From Clostridium sp. AM33-3 (lineage in GTDB: Bacteria > Bacillota > Clostridia > Lachnospirales > Lachnospiraceae), in the NCBI RefSeq assembly GCF_003480315.1, contig NZ_QUIV01000013.1:1-64000 (forward strand): a stretch of 64,000 nt of DNA. Reading direction: 5' to 3'. The notes under the pieces were generated by a model. The model had not been told where the DNA came from and ran no database searches. It saw only the letters and a program-made list of their open reading frames with translations. Positions 50,838-60,254 of this stretch are shown here, piece by piece (position 1 is the first letter of the stretch; each line of letters starts with the position of its first letter). The position numbers and the translations under genes are program-made.

Positions 50838-52394
50838 ATGAAACATCACACTAATCCCACTACTGCCAGACAGACATCTCTGTTCCGGCAGATTGACTGG
50901 TTCACCACACTGGTTCCTTTCTTATGCATTCTGGCGCTCTGTGCCTGGTTTGTCGTAAGTCCTGAGAGCTCCACTAACACCATCAGCGCCATCCGCAATT
51001 TCCTGGGTGATGAGATGGGTAGCTATTACCTCATCATTGGACTTGGTGTCTTTGTCTGCTCCCTCTATATCGCGTTTTCCCGGTTTGGAAAAATTCGCCT
51101 GGGTGAAACGGATAAGCCACTTTACTCCGGCTTTCAGTGGGGCTCCATGATCTTCACTGCCGGCCTGGCTGCCGACATCCTGTTCTATTCCTGCTGTGAG
51201 TGGATCCTGTATGCTTCAGACCCGCACACGGCTGAGATGGGCACACTCCACGAATGGGCTGCCACATATCCCCTGTTTCACTGGGGACCGATCCCCTGGG
51301 GCTTTTATCTGGTGCTGTCCGCAGCCTTCGGCTTCATGCTTCATGTCCGCAAACGGACCAGACAGAAATATTCTGAGGCCTGCCGTCCGGTTCTTGGAAA
51401 TAAAGTAGACGGTATTGCCGGAAAGCTTATTGACCTGATTGCGGTCTTTGCGCTCCTGGCAGGAACTGCCACCACGTTTTCCCTGGCAACACCGCTCCTG
51501 GCCGGTGCCATCAGCAGCGTAACCGGCATCCCGCAGAGCACCGGACTCACTCTGGTGATCCTGGTGATCGTCTGCGCGATCTATACCTTCAGTGTCTACT
51601 TCGGCATGAAGGGTGTGCAGCTTTCCGCTGCCACCTGTACCTGGCTGTTCTTCGGCCTGCTGGCCTATGTCTTCTTCTTCGGCGGCCAGACCCGCTTCAT
51701 CATTGAAGAAGGCATAACTGCTCTGGGAAACCTGACCCAGAACTTTATCGGCCTTGCCACCTGGACCGACTCCCTCCGTACCTCATCCTTCCCGCAGACC
51801 TGGACCATTTTCTACTGGGCTTACTGGATGGTCTGGTGTGTAGCTGTTCCGTTCTTCATCGGCTCCATCAGCAAGGGCCGTACCCTTCGCCAGGTCATCC
51901 TGGGCGGCTATGTGTTTGGCCTCTCCGGAACCTTTACTTCTTTCATTATTATGGGAAACTACGGTCTCGGCCTGCAGATGCACGGAAAGCTGGATGTGCT
52001 CTCCTCCTATGCCGCAGACGGAAACCTGTATCATGCCATCCTGGATATCCTGGGGCAGCTTCCGCTCTCCAAGGCCGTGCTCGTTCTGCTGGTACTGTGC
52101 ATGATCACCTTTTACTCCACATCCTTTGACTCCATCACCATGGTGGCATCTACCTACACCTATAAGGAATTGCAGAACGATGAGGAGCCGCACCGGAATG
52201 TGAAGCTGTTCTGGGCCATTTTCCTGATCCTGCTGCCGCTGGCACTGATCTTCTCGGAAAACTCCATGTCCAATCTGCAGACCGTATCCATCATCGCGGC
52301 CTTCCCGGTGGGGATCATCATGCTGCTGATTATCTCATCCTTCTTTAAAGATGCCGATGCCTACCTGAAAGAGCAGGCAAATCCGCCGGAATAA
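50838..52394 (+). CDS. BCCT-family betaine/choline/carnitine transporter
   Basis: A 518-residue transporter starting behind AGGAGG. Twelve helices are visible; the family signature in helix 8 is WTIFYWAYWMVWCVAVPFFI with ISKGRTLRQ next. Helix 4 contains the WILYASDP and HWGPIPWGFY region. It imports a quaternary ammonium compound, coupled to Na+ or by exchange. The stop codon lies in the loop of a terminator. Solitary gene, adjacent to a polysaccharide cluster that includes LicD. Confidence 0.93.
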   Translation: MKHHTNPTTARQTSLFRQIDWFTTLVPFLCILALCAWFVVSPESSTNTISAIRNFLGDEMGSYYLIIGLGVFVCSLYIAFSRFGKIRLGETDKPLYSGFQWGSMIFTAGLAADILFYSCCEWILYASDPHTAEMGTLHEWAATYPLFHWGPIPWGFYLVLSAAFGFMLHVRKRTRQKYSEACRPVLGNKVDGIAGKLIDLIAVFALLAGTATTFSLATPLLAGAISSVTGIPQSTGLTLVILVIVCAIYTFSVYFGMKGVQLSAATCTWLFFGLLAYVFFFGGQTRFIIEEGITALGNLTQNFIGLATWTDSLRTSSFPQTWTIFYWAYWMVWCVAVPFFIGSISKGRTLRQVILGGYVFGLSGTFTSFIIMGNYGLGLQMHGKLDVLSSYAADGNLYHAILDILGQLPLSKAVLVLLVLCMITFYSTSFDSITMVASTYTYKELQNDEEPHRNVKLFWAIFLILLPLALIFSENSMSNLQTVSIIAAFPVGIIMLLIISSFFKDADAYLKEQANPPE

Positions 52395-52415
52395 CTCCGG
52401 CGGATTTTCTTTTCC
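52379..52415 (+). terminator. Terminator overlapping BCCT stop codon
   Basis: AATCCGCCGG and CCGGCGGATT pair around the TAA stop, followed by TTCTTTT. It also lies next to the stop of the convergent glycosyltransferase gene. Confidence 0.7.
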
Positions 52416-52416
52416 C

Positions 52417-53355
52417 TCACACAGATTTTTTCTCCACATTCTGTGTTTCTTGCACGATATAAATTGGCCGGTCCTTCAGCTCGCTGAACAGAATCGCGAT
52501 ATACTCTCCGATAATGCCCACAATCAGAAACAGGATCGCAAACATAAAGCAGTTTAAGATCACGATGGTAGCGTAGCCGCTGGGCGCACCCTGACGGGTG
52601 AACAGTGTGTAGATCATTACCGCCACCCCCAGCAGTCCCGCAAAAGCCCCGGCATAGATGCCAAGCTTCAGCGGCAGATTGGAGAAGCACATGATCGTGT
52701 TCAGAGAAAAGACCAGCAGCTTTTTGATACTGTACTTGCTCTCTCCCGCTACCCGGTCATGAGCCTCATAGGTAATCGTCGTCTTCTGAAATCCGATGCT
52801 CTGCACATAGCCGCGCAAAAACCGCACCTTCTCCCGGTAGTTCTTCCGCAGCACCTCGGCTGCTTCCCTTGATATCGCGAAAAAATCCGATGCGTTAGGC
52901 TCAAACTTCACATCGGAAAGAGTATTGATAACCCGGTAAAATCCGGCGGAAGTGATGTTCTTGATCAGCCCGGCAGACTTGTTTTTCGTCCGCACCATGC
53001 TGATAACTCCGCAGCCCTCCTCAAATTTCCGGACGATCTCCGGCAGACATTCCGGCGGATGCTGCAGGTCCGCATCCATACAGACGATGCCATCTCCGTC
53101 CGCGTAATCAATGCCTGCAATCATGGCCGCCTCATGGCCAAAGTTGCGTGAGAAGGATACGACCTTCACTTTTTCATCCCGGGCTGCATACTCCCGCAGG
53201 ATGGAAAGACTGTCATCCCGGCTTCCGTCATTGACAAACAACAGCTCATAATCCCATGGCAGGATCTCCAGGATCAGTTTTGTTGTCTCGTAAAACATAG
53301 GCAGTGCCTGCTCTTCGTTGTATACCGATACGACTACCGATAATTTCTTTTCCAT
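52417..53355 (-). CDS. Family 2 glycosyltransferase, GtrB/DPM-like
   Basis: A 312-residue membrane glycosyltransferase. GT-A nucleotide site LSVVVSVYNEEQALPMFYET, DGSRDDSL, and the metal site CMDADLQHPPE. The C-terminus has two membrane helices (PLKLGIYAGAFAGLLG and CFMFAILFLIVGIIGEYIAI). This is the architecture of polyprenyl-phosphate glycosyltransferases that supply lipid-linked sugars. Its start shares one base with the licD stop (TAATG). It is the last gene of the leftward cluster. Confidence 0.92.
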   Translation of the reverse strand: MEKKLSVVVSVYNEEQALPMFYETTKLILEILPWDYELLFVNDGSRDDSLSILREYAARDEKVKVVSFSRNFGHEAAMIAGIDYADGDGIVCMDADLQHPPECLPEIVRKFEEGCGVISMVRTKNKSAGLIKNITSAGFYRVINTLSDVKFEPNASDFFAISREAAEVLRKNYREKVRFLRGYVQSIGFQKTTITYEAHDRVAGESKYSIKKLLVFSLNTIMCFSNLPLKLGIYAGAFAGLLGVAVMIYTLFTRQGAPSGYATIVILNCFMFAILFLIVGIIGEYIAILFSELKDRPIYIVQETQNVEKKSV

Positions 53356-54200
53356 TATGCTTCCTCGTCAAATACCTGAATGTCTATTGTGGAATGGGCC
53401 GGTACCCGCTCTGCCTCCGGCGGCAGCTTCATGTAGTCGCCGTACACCCAGGTCAGAACCTCATGAGCATACTTCGATGCCATCAGCGTCTCGCCCTCAA
53501 ACTCGATGTCGGTAATCTCCTCGCACCATTCCTTCTGAATGGTCACATACAGGTAATCCGGCTGGTAATTGCTGTAATAGCGCAGGCTGCTGCAACCATG
53601 CTTGTCCTTCAAAGCTGCTGCATGCTGCATTTTAAAGATCAGCTTCATCGGAACCAGTCTTCCGACTGCGGAACCGCCGCCTACCGCCAGCTTATGGAAC
53701 AGGCTGTACTTGGAGAAATCCAGATGATACCGGTGTCCCATGGCCAGAAGATAGATGCTCTTGTGAAGCAGCCGGGTAAAGCCTGCTGCCGCCTTGCTTT
53801 GCGGAAGCTCGTCAATGATGAACAGATCCACCCACAGATGGTTCAGCTTTCCCTCGTAATACTGTACCTCAGGTGAATCCTCATGACGGCGGCTGTTTTT
53901 GTAGATGACCCGGGCCGTAAAATCGAAGAAAGCCCTTCCACCCTGGAAATCCTCCGGCATCAGAAGCTCCATGGTATCCGGAAGCTCCCGTCTTACTACC
54001 TTTAAAAATGCCTCATAGTTGTTTCTCGTAAAGGCGATATCCGCGTCGTCATCCCACGGGATAAAGCCCTTGTGGCGGACCGCACCAAGTAATGTGCCGC
54101 CGTCCAGCATATATTTAATCTTGTATTTTCTGCAGATCCGGTCAATCTCTTTTAAAATCTTCAGGTTGATCTCATGGACCTTTGTTAAATCGTACTGCAT
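53355..54200 (-). CDS. licD: LicD-family phosphotransferase
   Basis: A 281-residue LicD protein. Signature KIKYMLDGGTLLGAVRHKGF, then IPWDDDADIAFTRNNYEAF with the metal-binding Asp cluster. LicD enzymes move phosphocholine or other phospho-groups from CDP-activated donors to sugars on cell-surface polymers. It lies between RfbH and a glycosyltransferase in the polysaccharide operon. No licA or licC for CDP-choline is in view, so the donor group is not known. Confidence 0.92.
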   Translation of the reverse strand: MQYDLTKVHEINLKILKEIDRICRKYKIKYMLDGGTLLGAVRHKGFIPWDDDADIAFTRNNYEAFLKVVRRELPDTMELLMPEDFQGGRAFFDFTARVIYKNSRRHEDSPEVQYYEGKLNHLWVDLFIIDELPQSKAAAGFTRLLHKSIYLLAMGHRYHLDFSKYSLFHKLAVGGGSAVGRLVPMKLIFKMQHAAALKDKHGCSSLRYYSNYQPDYLYVTIQKEWCEEITDIEFEGETLMASKYAHEVLTWVYGDYMKLPPEAERVPAHSTIDIQVFDEEA

Positions 54201-54222
54201 TGTCCGACCTCTTTTCCGGGTA

Positions 54223-55560
54223 TTACTGGTTGATGGCTTCGCGGATCGTTGCTGCCATATAATCGATCATCTCATCGCTCATGCCCGGATAAACGCCTAC
54301 CCAGAAGGTATCCTGCATGATGCGGTCGGTGTTGGTTAATTCACCCACCACACGGTAGCCACTCTTCTTTGCACGCATCTGGTCAAAGCACGGATGCTTG
54401 GTCAGATTACCTGCAAACAGCATTCGGGTCTGTACGCCCTTCTTCTCCACGTACTGAACTACTGCGTTGCGGTCCACACCTTCCCTGCAGGTGATAAGGA
54501 AACCAAACCAGCTCGGTCTGGAGTTCTCGCACGGCTCCGGCAGGATCAGCTTGCCGGTGGTGTCAGCCAGCGCTGCTTTCAGCCGGTCGAAGTTATGACG
54601 TCTGCGCTCCACAAAGCCCGGGAACTTGTCAAGCTGCGCACATCCGATGGATGCCTGAAGGTCGGTGGCCTTTAAGTTGTAGCCGAAATGAGAATACACG
54701 TATTTGTGATCGTAGCCCAGCGGCAGCTCGCCGTACTGGCGGTCGAAGCGGTGTCCGCACAGGTTATCCCGGCCGGACGGGCAGACACAGTCGCGTCCCC
54801 AGTCACGGAAGGAGCGGATGATCTTGTTCAGCAGCGGGTTATCGGTATAGACAGCTCCGCCCTCACCCATGGTCATGTGATGAGGCGGGTAGAAGCTGGA
54901 GGTTCCGATGTCACCCACGGTGCCGGTAAACTTCTCCACGCCGTCAATGGTATAGCGGCTTCCCAGGGCATCACAGTTGTCCTCGATCAGCCACAGGTTA
55001 TGGCGGTCACAGAACTCCTTTACAGCCTTTAAGTCAAACGGGTTGCCCAGAGTATGGGCGATCATGACTGCCCTGGTCTTCTCAGAATAGGCCTCTTCCA
55101 GCTTCGTCACATCAATGTTGTACTGCGGAATGGTTACATCCACAAACACTGGAACCGCACCATACTGGATGGCCGGGGTTACAGTAGTCGGAAAGCCTGC
55201 TGCCACGGTAATGATCTCATCTCCCGGCTTCACCTGACGCTCCTTTAAAAGCGGAGAAGTCAGAGTCATGAAAGCCACCAGATTTGCGGAGGAGCCGGAG
55301 TTTACCAGGGCGCAGTAGCGCACGCCCAGATACTCAGCCAGCTTCGCCTCAAACTCATCAGTATAGCGGCCGGAGGTCAGCCAGAACTCCAGAGCGCTGT
55401 CCACCAGATTCACCATCTCGGCTTCATCGTACACACGGGACGCATACGGAATGCGGTCGCCCGGCTTGTAAGGTTTCTTATTATCGATATGATAGGTTCT
55501 GCAGTAATCCGCTACCAGGTCAAGAATTTCCTGGCGTGCCTGCTCCTGTGTTTTTTCCAT
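54223..55560 (-). CDS. rfbH: CDP-6-deoxy-4-keto-glucose 3-dehydrase
   Basis: A 445-residue E1 enzyme of 3,6-dideoxyhexose synthesis. The fold is DegT/DnrJ/EryC1, but the PLP Lys position is His (SFYPPHHMTMGEGG, H227), the mark of the dehydrase. A [2Fe-2S] set is visible: C196 in EDNCDALG with C258, C260 and C268 in DCVCPSGRDNLCG. It follows rfbF and rfbG in order, so a CDP-4-keto-3,6-dideoxy sugar is made. The reductase partner E3 is not in view. Confidence 0.95.
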   Translation of the reverse strand: MEKTQEQARQEILDLVADYCRTYHIDNKKPYKPGDRIPYASRVYDEAEMVNLVDSALEFWLTSGRYTDEFEAKLAEYLGVRYCALVNSGSSANLVAFMTLTSPLLKERQVKPGDEIITVAAGFPTTVTPAIQYGAVPVFVDVTIPQYNIDVTKLEEAYSEKTRAVMIAHTLGNPFDLKAVKEFCDRHNLWLIEDNCDALGSRYTIDGVEKFTGTVGDIGTSSFYPPHHMTMGEGGAVYTDNPLLNKIIRSFRDWGRDCVCPSGRDNLCGHRFDRQYGELPLGYDHKYVYSHFGYNLKATDLQASIGCAQLDKFPGFVERRRHNFDRLKAALADTTGKLILPEPCENSRPSWFGFLITCREGVDRNAVVQYVEKKGVQTRMLFAGNLTKHPCFDQMRAKKSGYRVVGELTNTDRIMQDTFWVGVYPGMSDEMIDYMAATIREAINQ

Positions 55561-55574
55561 GTTATTACTCTCCT

Positions 55575-56633
55575 TTAATATTCTCCGATCTGCCGATCCA
55601 TCACCTTCCGCATATCCTCACCGGCCAGGTACGCTTTCGACCAGACAATGGTCTTCCCGATGGCATCCTGAATGTGCCAGTGGGGCTTCCAGCCAAAGGT
55701 CTTCTTGAGCTTTGAGCAGTCCAGCTTTAAAAAGTTTGCCTCATGCGGACCTCCATCATGGCGGTTTACCCAGGAAGCGCCCTCGCCCCAGAGATCGCAG
55801 AACAGGGTTACCAGCTCGCCAGTGGTCACACAGTCGCACTCATCCGGGCCCACGTTGTAATAGCCCTGGTATGCCAGATCCTCGTACTGCTTCTGGGCAA
55901 TCTCCAGATAAGCAAACAGCGGCTCCAGCACATGCTGGAACGGACGGGTAGAATAGGGATTGCGCACCACGATCTCCCTGCCTGCCTCCATGGCCCGCAC
56001 ACAGTCCGGGATGATCCGGTCGTTGGCAAAATCACCGCCGCCGATCACATTTCCGGCCCTGGCAGTGGAAATGGCACAGTGTCCGTCCGCAAAGAAGGAC
56101 TTCTGATAGCTGTGAGTCACCAGCTCGGAACAGGATTTGCTGTTGGAATACGGATCATAGCCATCCAGCGGATCGCACTCCCGGTATCCATACTCCCACT
56201 CCCGGTTCTCATACACCTTGTCGGTGGTCACATTCAAAAAGGACTTCACGGAAGGCGTCAGGCGCACGCACTCCAGCACATTCACCGTGCCCATCACATT
56301 GGTCTCATAGGTGTAGACCGGATCCTTGTAGGAATCCCGCACGATGGGCTGTGCAGCCAGATGCAGCACGATCTCCGGCTGTACCCGGTCAAAGACCTCT
56401 TTCAGATGCCCCAAATCCCGGATATCTCCGATCACACTGTCCATGGTATCCGCCAGCCCGGCAATCGAAAACAGGGCCGGGTCGGTCGGTGCCTCGGCCG
56501 CATAACCGGTCACCTGCGCACCGGCCAGTGTCAGGATCCGGCACAGCCAGGAGCCCTTAAAGCCGGTGTGACCGGTCACCAGAACGCGCTTTCCCTGATA
56601 AAAATCCCTGCATGTATTCAAATCATACTTCAT
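55575..56633 (-). CDS. rfbG: CDP-glucose 4,6-dehydratase
   Basis: A 352-residue short-chain dehydrogenase. NAD site VTGHTGFKGSWL, the YxxxK pair in YSNSKSCSELV and the Thr in VTTDKVYEN. It converts CDP-glucose to CDP-4-keto-6-deoxyglucose. Start behind GGGAGAGAAT. It lies between rfbF and rfbH, exactly the pathway order. Confidence 0.95.
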   Translation of the reverse strand: MKYDLNTCRDFYQGKRVLVTGHTGFKGSWLCRILTLAGAQVTGYAAEAPTDPALFSIAGLADTMDSVIGDIRDLGHLKEVFDRVQPEIVLHLAAQPIVRDSYKDPVYTYETNVMGTVNVLECVRLTPSVKSFLNVTTDKVYENREWEYGYRECDPLDGYDPYSNSKSCSELVTHSYQKSFFADGHCAISTARAGNVIGGGDFANDRIIPDCVRAMEAGREIVVRNPYSTRPFQHVLEPLFAYLEIAQKQYEDLAYQGYYNVGPDECDCVTTGELVTLFCDLWGEGASWVNRHDGGPHEANFLKLDCSKLKKTFGWKPHWHIQDAIGKTIVWSKAYLAGEDMRKVMDRQIGEY

Positions 56634-56693
56634 TGTATTCTCTCCCTGCTGCTGCCGCTTGTTCCGGCAGCCAGATATTTCAGCAAGCTTTCT

Positions 56694-57470
56694 TTATTCC
56701 TTCCAGATCTTCCATGGTGCGTTGCCGGACTGCCACAACGTCTCCAGAAGCTGCATCTCACGCTGCGTATCCATGCACTGCCAGAAACCATCGTGATAGA
56801 AGGACATGAGCTGTCCCTCTGCTGCCAGGCGGGTCATCGGCTCCTGTTCAAACACAGTGGTATCATCCTTCAGATAGGAGAAAACTTCCGGATTCAGCAC
56901 CATGAAACCGCCGTTGATGATGGCGCCGTCAGATGCTGCCTTCTCTCGGAAGGAGCGGATTGTATTGTCCGGACCGATATCCAGCACGCCCTTCTGCTGG
57001 TCAATGCTGACGGTCGTGATGGTCGCGGTCTTTCCGTGAGACTTGTGGAACTCCACCAGTCCCTTTAAATCCACGTTGCACACACCGTCACCGTAGGTCA
57101 GCATAAACGGCTCATCGCCAATATAAGGCTGGATACGTTTTACACGGCCGCCGGTCATAGTATTTAAACCGGTATCCACCAGCGTTACCTTCCACGGCTC
57201 CGCATAGTTGTTGTGAACCTCCATCCTGTTGTTAGCCAGGTCAAAGGTCACATCGGAGGTATGCAGGAAATAATCTGCAAAGAACTCCTTTACCACATAC
57301 TGCTTATAGCCCAGACAGATCACAAAATCATGGAATCCGAACTCGGAATAATATTTCATGATGTGCCACAGGATCGGACGTCCGCCAATCTCGATCATTG
57401 GCTTCGGCTTTAAATGGCTCTCTTCGCTGATCCGGGTTCCCAGACCGCCTGCCAGAATTACAACCTTCAT
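56694..57470 (-). CDS. rfbF: Glucose-1-phosphate cytidylyltransferase
   Basis: A 258-residue nucleotidyltransferase: LAGGLGTRISEESHLKPKPM, WHIMKYYSEFGFHDFVICLG, and TYGDGVCNVDLKG with the metal-binding Asp. It makes CDP-glucose from CTP and glucose 1-phosphate, the first step of the branch completed by rfbG and rfbH. Confidence 0.95.
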   Translation of the reverse strand: MKVVILAGGLGTRISEESHLKPKPMIEIGGRPILWHIMKYYSEFGFHDFVICLGYKQYVVKEFFADYFLHTSDVTFDLANNRMEVHNNYAEPWKVTLVDTGLNTMTGGRVKRIQPYIGDEPFMLTYGDGVCNVDLKGLVEFHKSHGKTATITTVSIDQQKGVLDIGPDNTIRSFREKAASDGAIINGGFMVLNPEVFSYLKDDTTVFEQEPMTRLAAEGQLMSFYHDGFWQCMDTQREMQLLETLWQSGNAPWKIWKE

Positions 57471-57499
57471 CTTCTTTCCTCCGTATGTTTCATTGTATT

Positions 57500-59377
57500 T
57501 TAATCCGCAGTCATCTTCAGAAGCACGGCCAGCCGTGTCACACCGCGCTTTTCCAGTGCATTCGGCACATAGAAATTGCTCTCAAACCGCAGGGTCACCG
57601 GCTGATACGGATTCACCTGGATCGTGCACTCCTCATTCTGCTCCGTAAAATTAATGTACTCGGCCGGCTCACCGTCCACATACACGGTCAGCCACTGGTC
57701 ATCCGTGAGATCCCGCGGATAGTTGAAGCTTAAATGAATTTCTCCTGTGCTTCCGGCCATCACCTGGACGGATGCCCTCTCATCTAACCAGCCATCATCA
57801 TAAAAGCCGTAGATCGGGCGGCACTTAAACAGGGATGCCGCATGGGTGATATCCTGGAACCGGTTGTTCTCCGGATCCTCCTGGATCACCAGCATGTCAT
57901 CGGTAATCAGACCAATGTCACGCAGATCCTTAATATGAACGACCCTCACACAGTCATCGCGGTTTAACCGGTCGAATACCCGGAAAAACTCCGCCTGGGT
58001 GAAATCATCCATCTCGAATTTGTCCCCTACAATGTAGATGGTCTTTCCAAAGATCCCGACACCGTACTGTCCGTAGGTTTCTTCTGCCAGAGCATTATAG
58101 TGCTCCTGGTCAGCCCAGTAATAAAGGTTCGGAAACAGGCCGCGGTAATAATGCTCCACCGGAAGCATGAACAGCACATAGAGCGTGAACAGGCTTAAGT
58201 ACGGAAGTGCCTGGATCCAGCGCCCACGCTTTGCCATCTGCTCCGTCAGACTGCCGTACATCCAGGAAAGGAATAGCAGCGCTGCCGCCAGGGAAACATA
58301 GACCCAGCGCATCTCCACGCGGATGGTCACGCTGGAGCAGACGATACAGGCTCCGATAAATGCCACAAACAGGAATGCCTTCTGCAAGTACGGAACCATC
58401 TTCTTTCCCTTCCGGATCACACGGATCAGAAAGGCTAGCACCAGCATCGCGATCATCAGATCTGCCAGGGCAATGAGAATGATCACCCACAGCGGCGCTT
58501 CCCGGAAGTTCTGTCCATTTAAGTGCTCCGGTCCTGCATTGATTCCGAAGATATAGGCAATCTGGCTTAACACAAAGTGCAGCACAGAGCTCACGGAAAT
58601 GGTATCTACCACGTCGGTTCCGCCGGTCCCCGGAGGGGAGATGGTGCCGATAAAAACAAACCGCAGAAGCTGGATCAGGGCAAATCCAACAGTTGGAGCC
58701 GCCCAGAGCTTCCAGTTCCTTGACAGCCGAAAGATCAGGGAAAAGTAAAACAGCGGAAGCAACACCATATAGCGCTCATGCACCAGGCAGACACAGAAAT
58801 AAAGAACCACCGCCAGGTAAAACTTCCGGTTCGTAGCCGCCTCATCTGTTTCGCCCAGAAACTCCAGCAGGAAATACAGGATTCCCAGCGCCATCCACAT
58901 GGCCATGGTCTCCATCAGCCCCAGCGCCTGGCCGATCTGGTAGTAGGACATACGGGACATCAGAAACATGACCGCACATAAAATTCCCACATACGCAGAA
59001 TGGCTGAACCGTTTTGCCATGCGGTAAAGATTGTACGCAAGACAGGAGTTCAGCACAATGTTAAAGGGCACATACCAGTTTACATGGGTGCCGAAAAGTT
59101 TCATTTCTGTCCATGCCGCCAGATTGTAAAGGGCACGGAAACGTGTCCCGCCGCTGGTAAACACCGCCGCGAAGAACGGGTTATCGTTAAAGCAGAACCA
59201 CTGATAGAGATCGTCCATGTAAAGACCCTTGATCTCCATGTGACGGTTGATCACAAACGTAAAGGCAGTCAGCAGGATCAGGACCAGGGCTTCCGTCTTC
59301 CAGACATCTGCCCGTTTCGTCCACCGGTATTGCATGGCCTCCGCCCTCTGCTTTCCGCTAAATTCCATCTTTTCCAT
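57500..59377 (-). CDS. Polytopic membrane protein, GT-C-like
   Basis: A 625-residue protein starting at 59377 behind TTGGAG. About eleven membrane helices lie in the first 450 residues, followed by an extracytoplasmic C-terminal region of about 175 residues. An acidic pair follows the first helix (KGLYMDDLYQWF), the position of catalytic residues in GT-C glycosyltransferases that use lipid-linked sugars. The C-terminal part looks like a beta-rich carbohydrate-binding module. It lies between two sugar-pathway blocks, so a role in side-chain transfer to the polymer is likely. No named subfamily recognised. Confidence 0.75.
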   Translation of the reverse strand: MEKMEFSGKQRAEAMQYRWTKRADVWKTEALVLILLTAFTFVINRHMEIKGLYMDDLYQWFCFNDNPFFAAVFTSGGTRFRALYNLAAWTEMKLFGTHVNWYVPFNIVLNSCLAYNLYRMAKRFSHSAYVGILCAVMFLMSRMSYYQIGQALGLMETMAMWMALGILYFLLEFLGETDEAATNRKFYLAVVLYFCVCLVHERYMVLLPLFYFSLIFRLSRNWKLWAAPTVGFALIQLLRFVFIGTISPPGTGGTDVVDTISVSSVLHFVLSQIAYIFGINAGPEHLNGQNFREAPLWVIILIALADLMIAMLVLAFLIRVIRKGKKMVPYLQKAFLFVAFIGACIVCSSVTIRVEMRWVYVSLAAALLFLSWMYGSLTEQMAKRGRWIQALPYLSLFTLYVLFMLPVEHYYRGLFPNLYYWADQEHYNALAEETYGQYGVGIFGKTIYIVGDKFEMDDFTQAEFFRVFDRLNRDDCVRVVHIKDLRDIGLITDDMLVIQEDPENNRFQDITHAASLFKCRPIYGFYDDGWLDERASVQVMAGSTGEIHLSFNYPRDLTDDQWLTVYVDGEPAEYINFTEQNEECTIQVNPYQPVTLRFESNFYVPNALEKRGVTRLAVLLKMTAD

Positions 59378-59461
59378 AATTATACTCCAATTTTTTGTTG
59401 CAGTCCGGATGGCCCTGAAGCACGGCGCTTTCCTTTGCTGCGTTCCGGTCATTGCAGGCTC

Positions 59462-60250
59462 TTACGCGTTATCGTAAGCCGCATACGCTTTCCGGTAAAA
59501 GTGCATCAGTACCTTCACCACCGGCTTTGGCCAGATTTTCTCATACATAGCTGTCTCATCTGTCCCGCGGCGGTGATCCTGAATGCAGGCCTTTGTGGTA
59601 GCTCCGTCATGGATCCGGTAACGGATCAGCGGACGTTCCACGCAGATAAAACGGCCCGGCCGCGCCGCCAGCTTCCACATGGTATCCCAGTCCAGCGCAA
59701 ATTTATAGGGCGAGTCAAACAGAGGCGTGCCGAGCGCCTCTTTATCATAAGTACAGGAAGGGCAGATGATCGGGTTGCCAAACACCAGCGCTGCCTTTTT
59801 CACAAAGGTCCGGTCTGCCAGTCCATGCAGGCGCAGCGGCAGACGCAGAAGCATCTTGATAAACTGGATCATGCCCGGTCTCTGCAGCTCTTCACCCTTT
59901 AAGATCGCGCAGTCTGTGGTGAACACCGTGGTGTCCGGGTATCGTTCCCAGCACCGCTGCACCCAGGCCGCGTAATCCCGGTGGTAGCAGTCATCCTGAT
60001 GAGCAATGGTCACCAGGCGGGTATCCGCCTTTTCACAGGCAAAGTTCCAGTCATCCTGAATGTCACTTTTTCCGTCCCGCACATACAGCGGAATGTCGTG
60101 GATCCTTGCCATAGCCTCCAGAAACGGACTTGGTGTAGAGGTACAGAGAATGATCTTTGACTTCACCGACTGCCGCTTCAGGGAATGGATGCAGGCATCC
60201 AGATAGGGCGAATCCTTATAGGCACAGATTGCAAAAGTATGACTCATCAT
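59462..60250 (-). CDS. Family 2 glycosyltransferase
   Basis: A 262-residue GT-A-type protein: FAICAYKDSPYLDACIHSLK, then DDWNFACEKADTRLVTIAHQ, with DDCYHRDYA as the metal-binding region. No membrane helices. It starts two codons after gmhA and probably adds one sugar to the repeat unit. Donor unknown. Confidence 0.88.
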   Translation of the reverse strand: MMSHTFAICAYKDSPYLDACIHSLKRQSVKSKIILCTSTPSPFLEAMARIHDIPLYVRDGKSDIQDDWNFACEKADTRLVTIAHQDDCYHRDYAAWVQRCWERYPDTTVFTTDCAILKGEELQRPGMIQFIKMLLRLPLRLHGLADRTFVKKAALVFGNPIICPSCTYDKEALGTPLFDSPYKFALDWDTMWKLAARPGRFICVERPLIRYRIHDGATTKACIQDHRRGTDETAMYEKIWPKPVVKVLMHFYRKAYAAYDNA

Positions 60251-60254
60251 ATTC

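Noticed and set aside
55743..57068. Long plus-strand open frame of 441 codons opposite rfbG and rfbF
   Set aside because: It is antisense to two well-identified genes, has no ribosome site and no recognisable protein features; the frame is kept open by the codon bias of the real genes.
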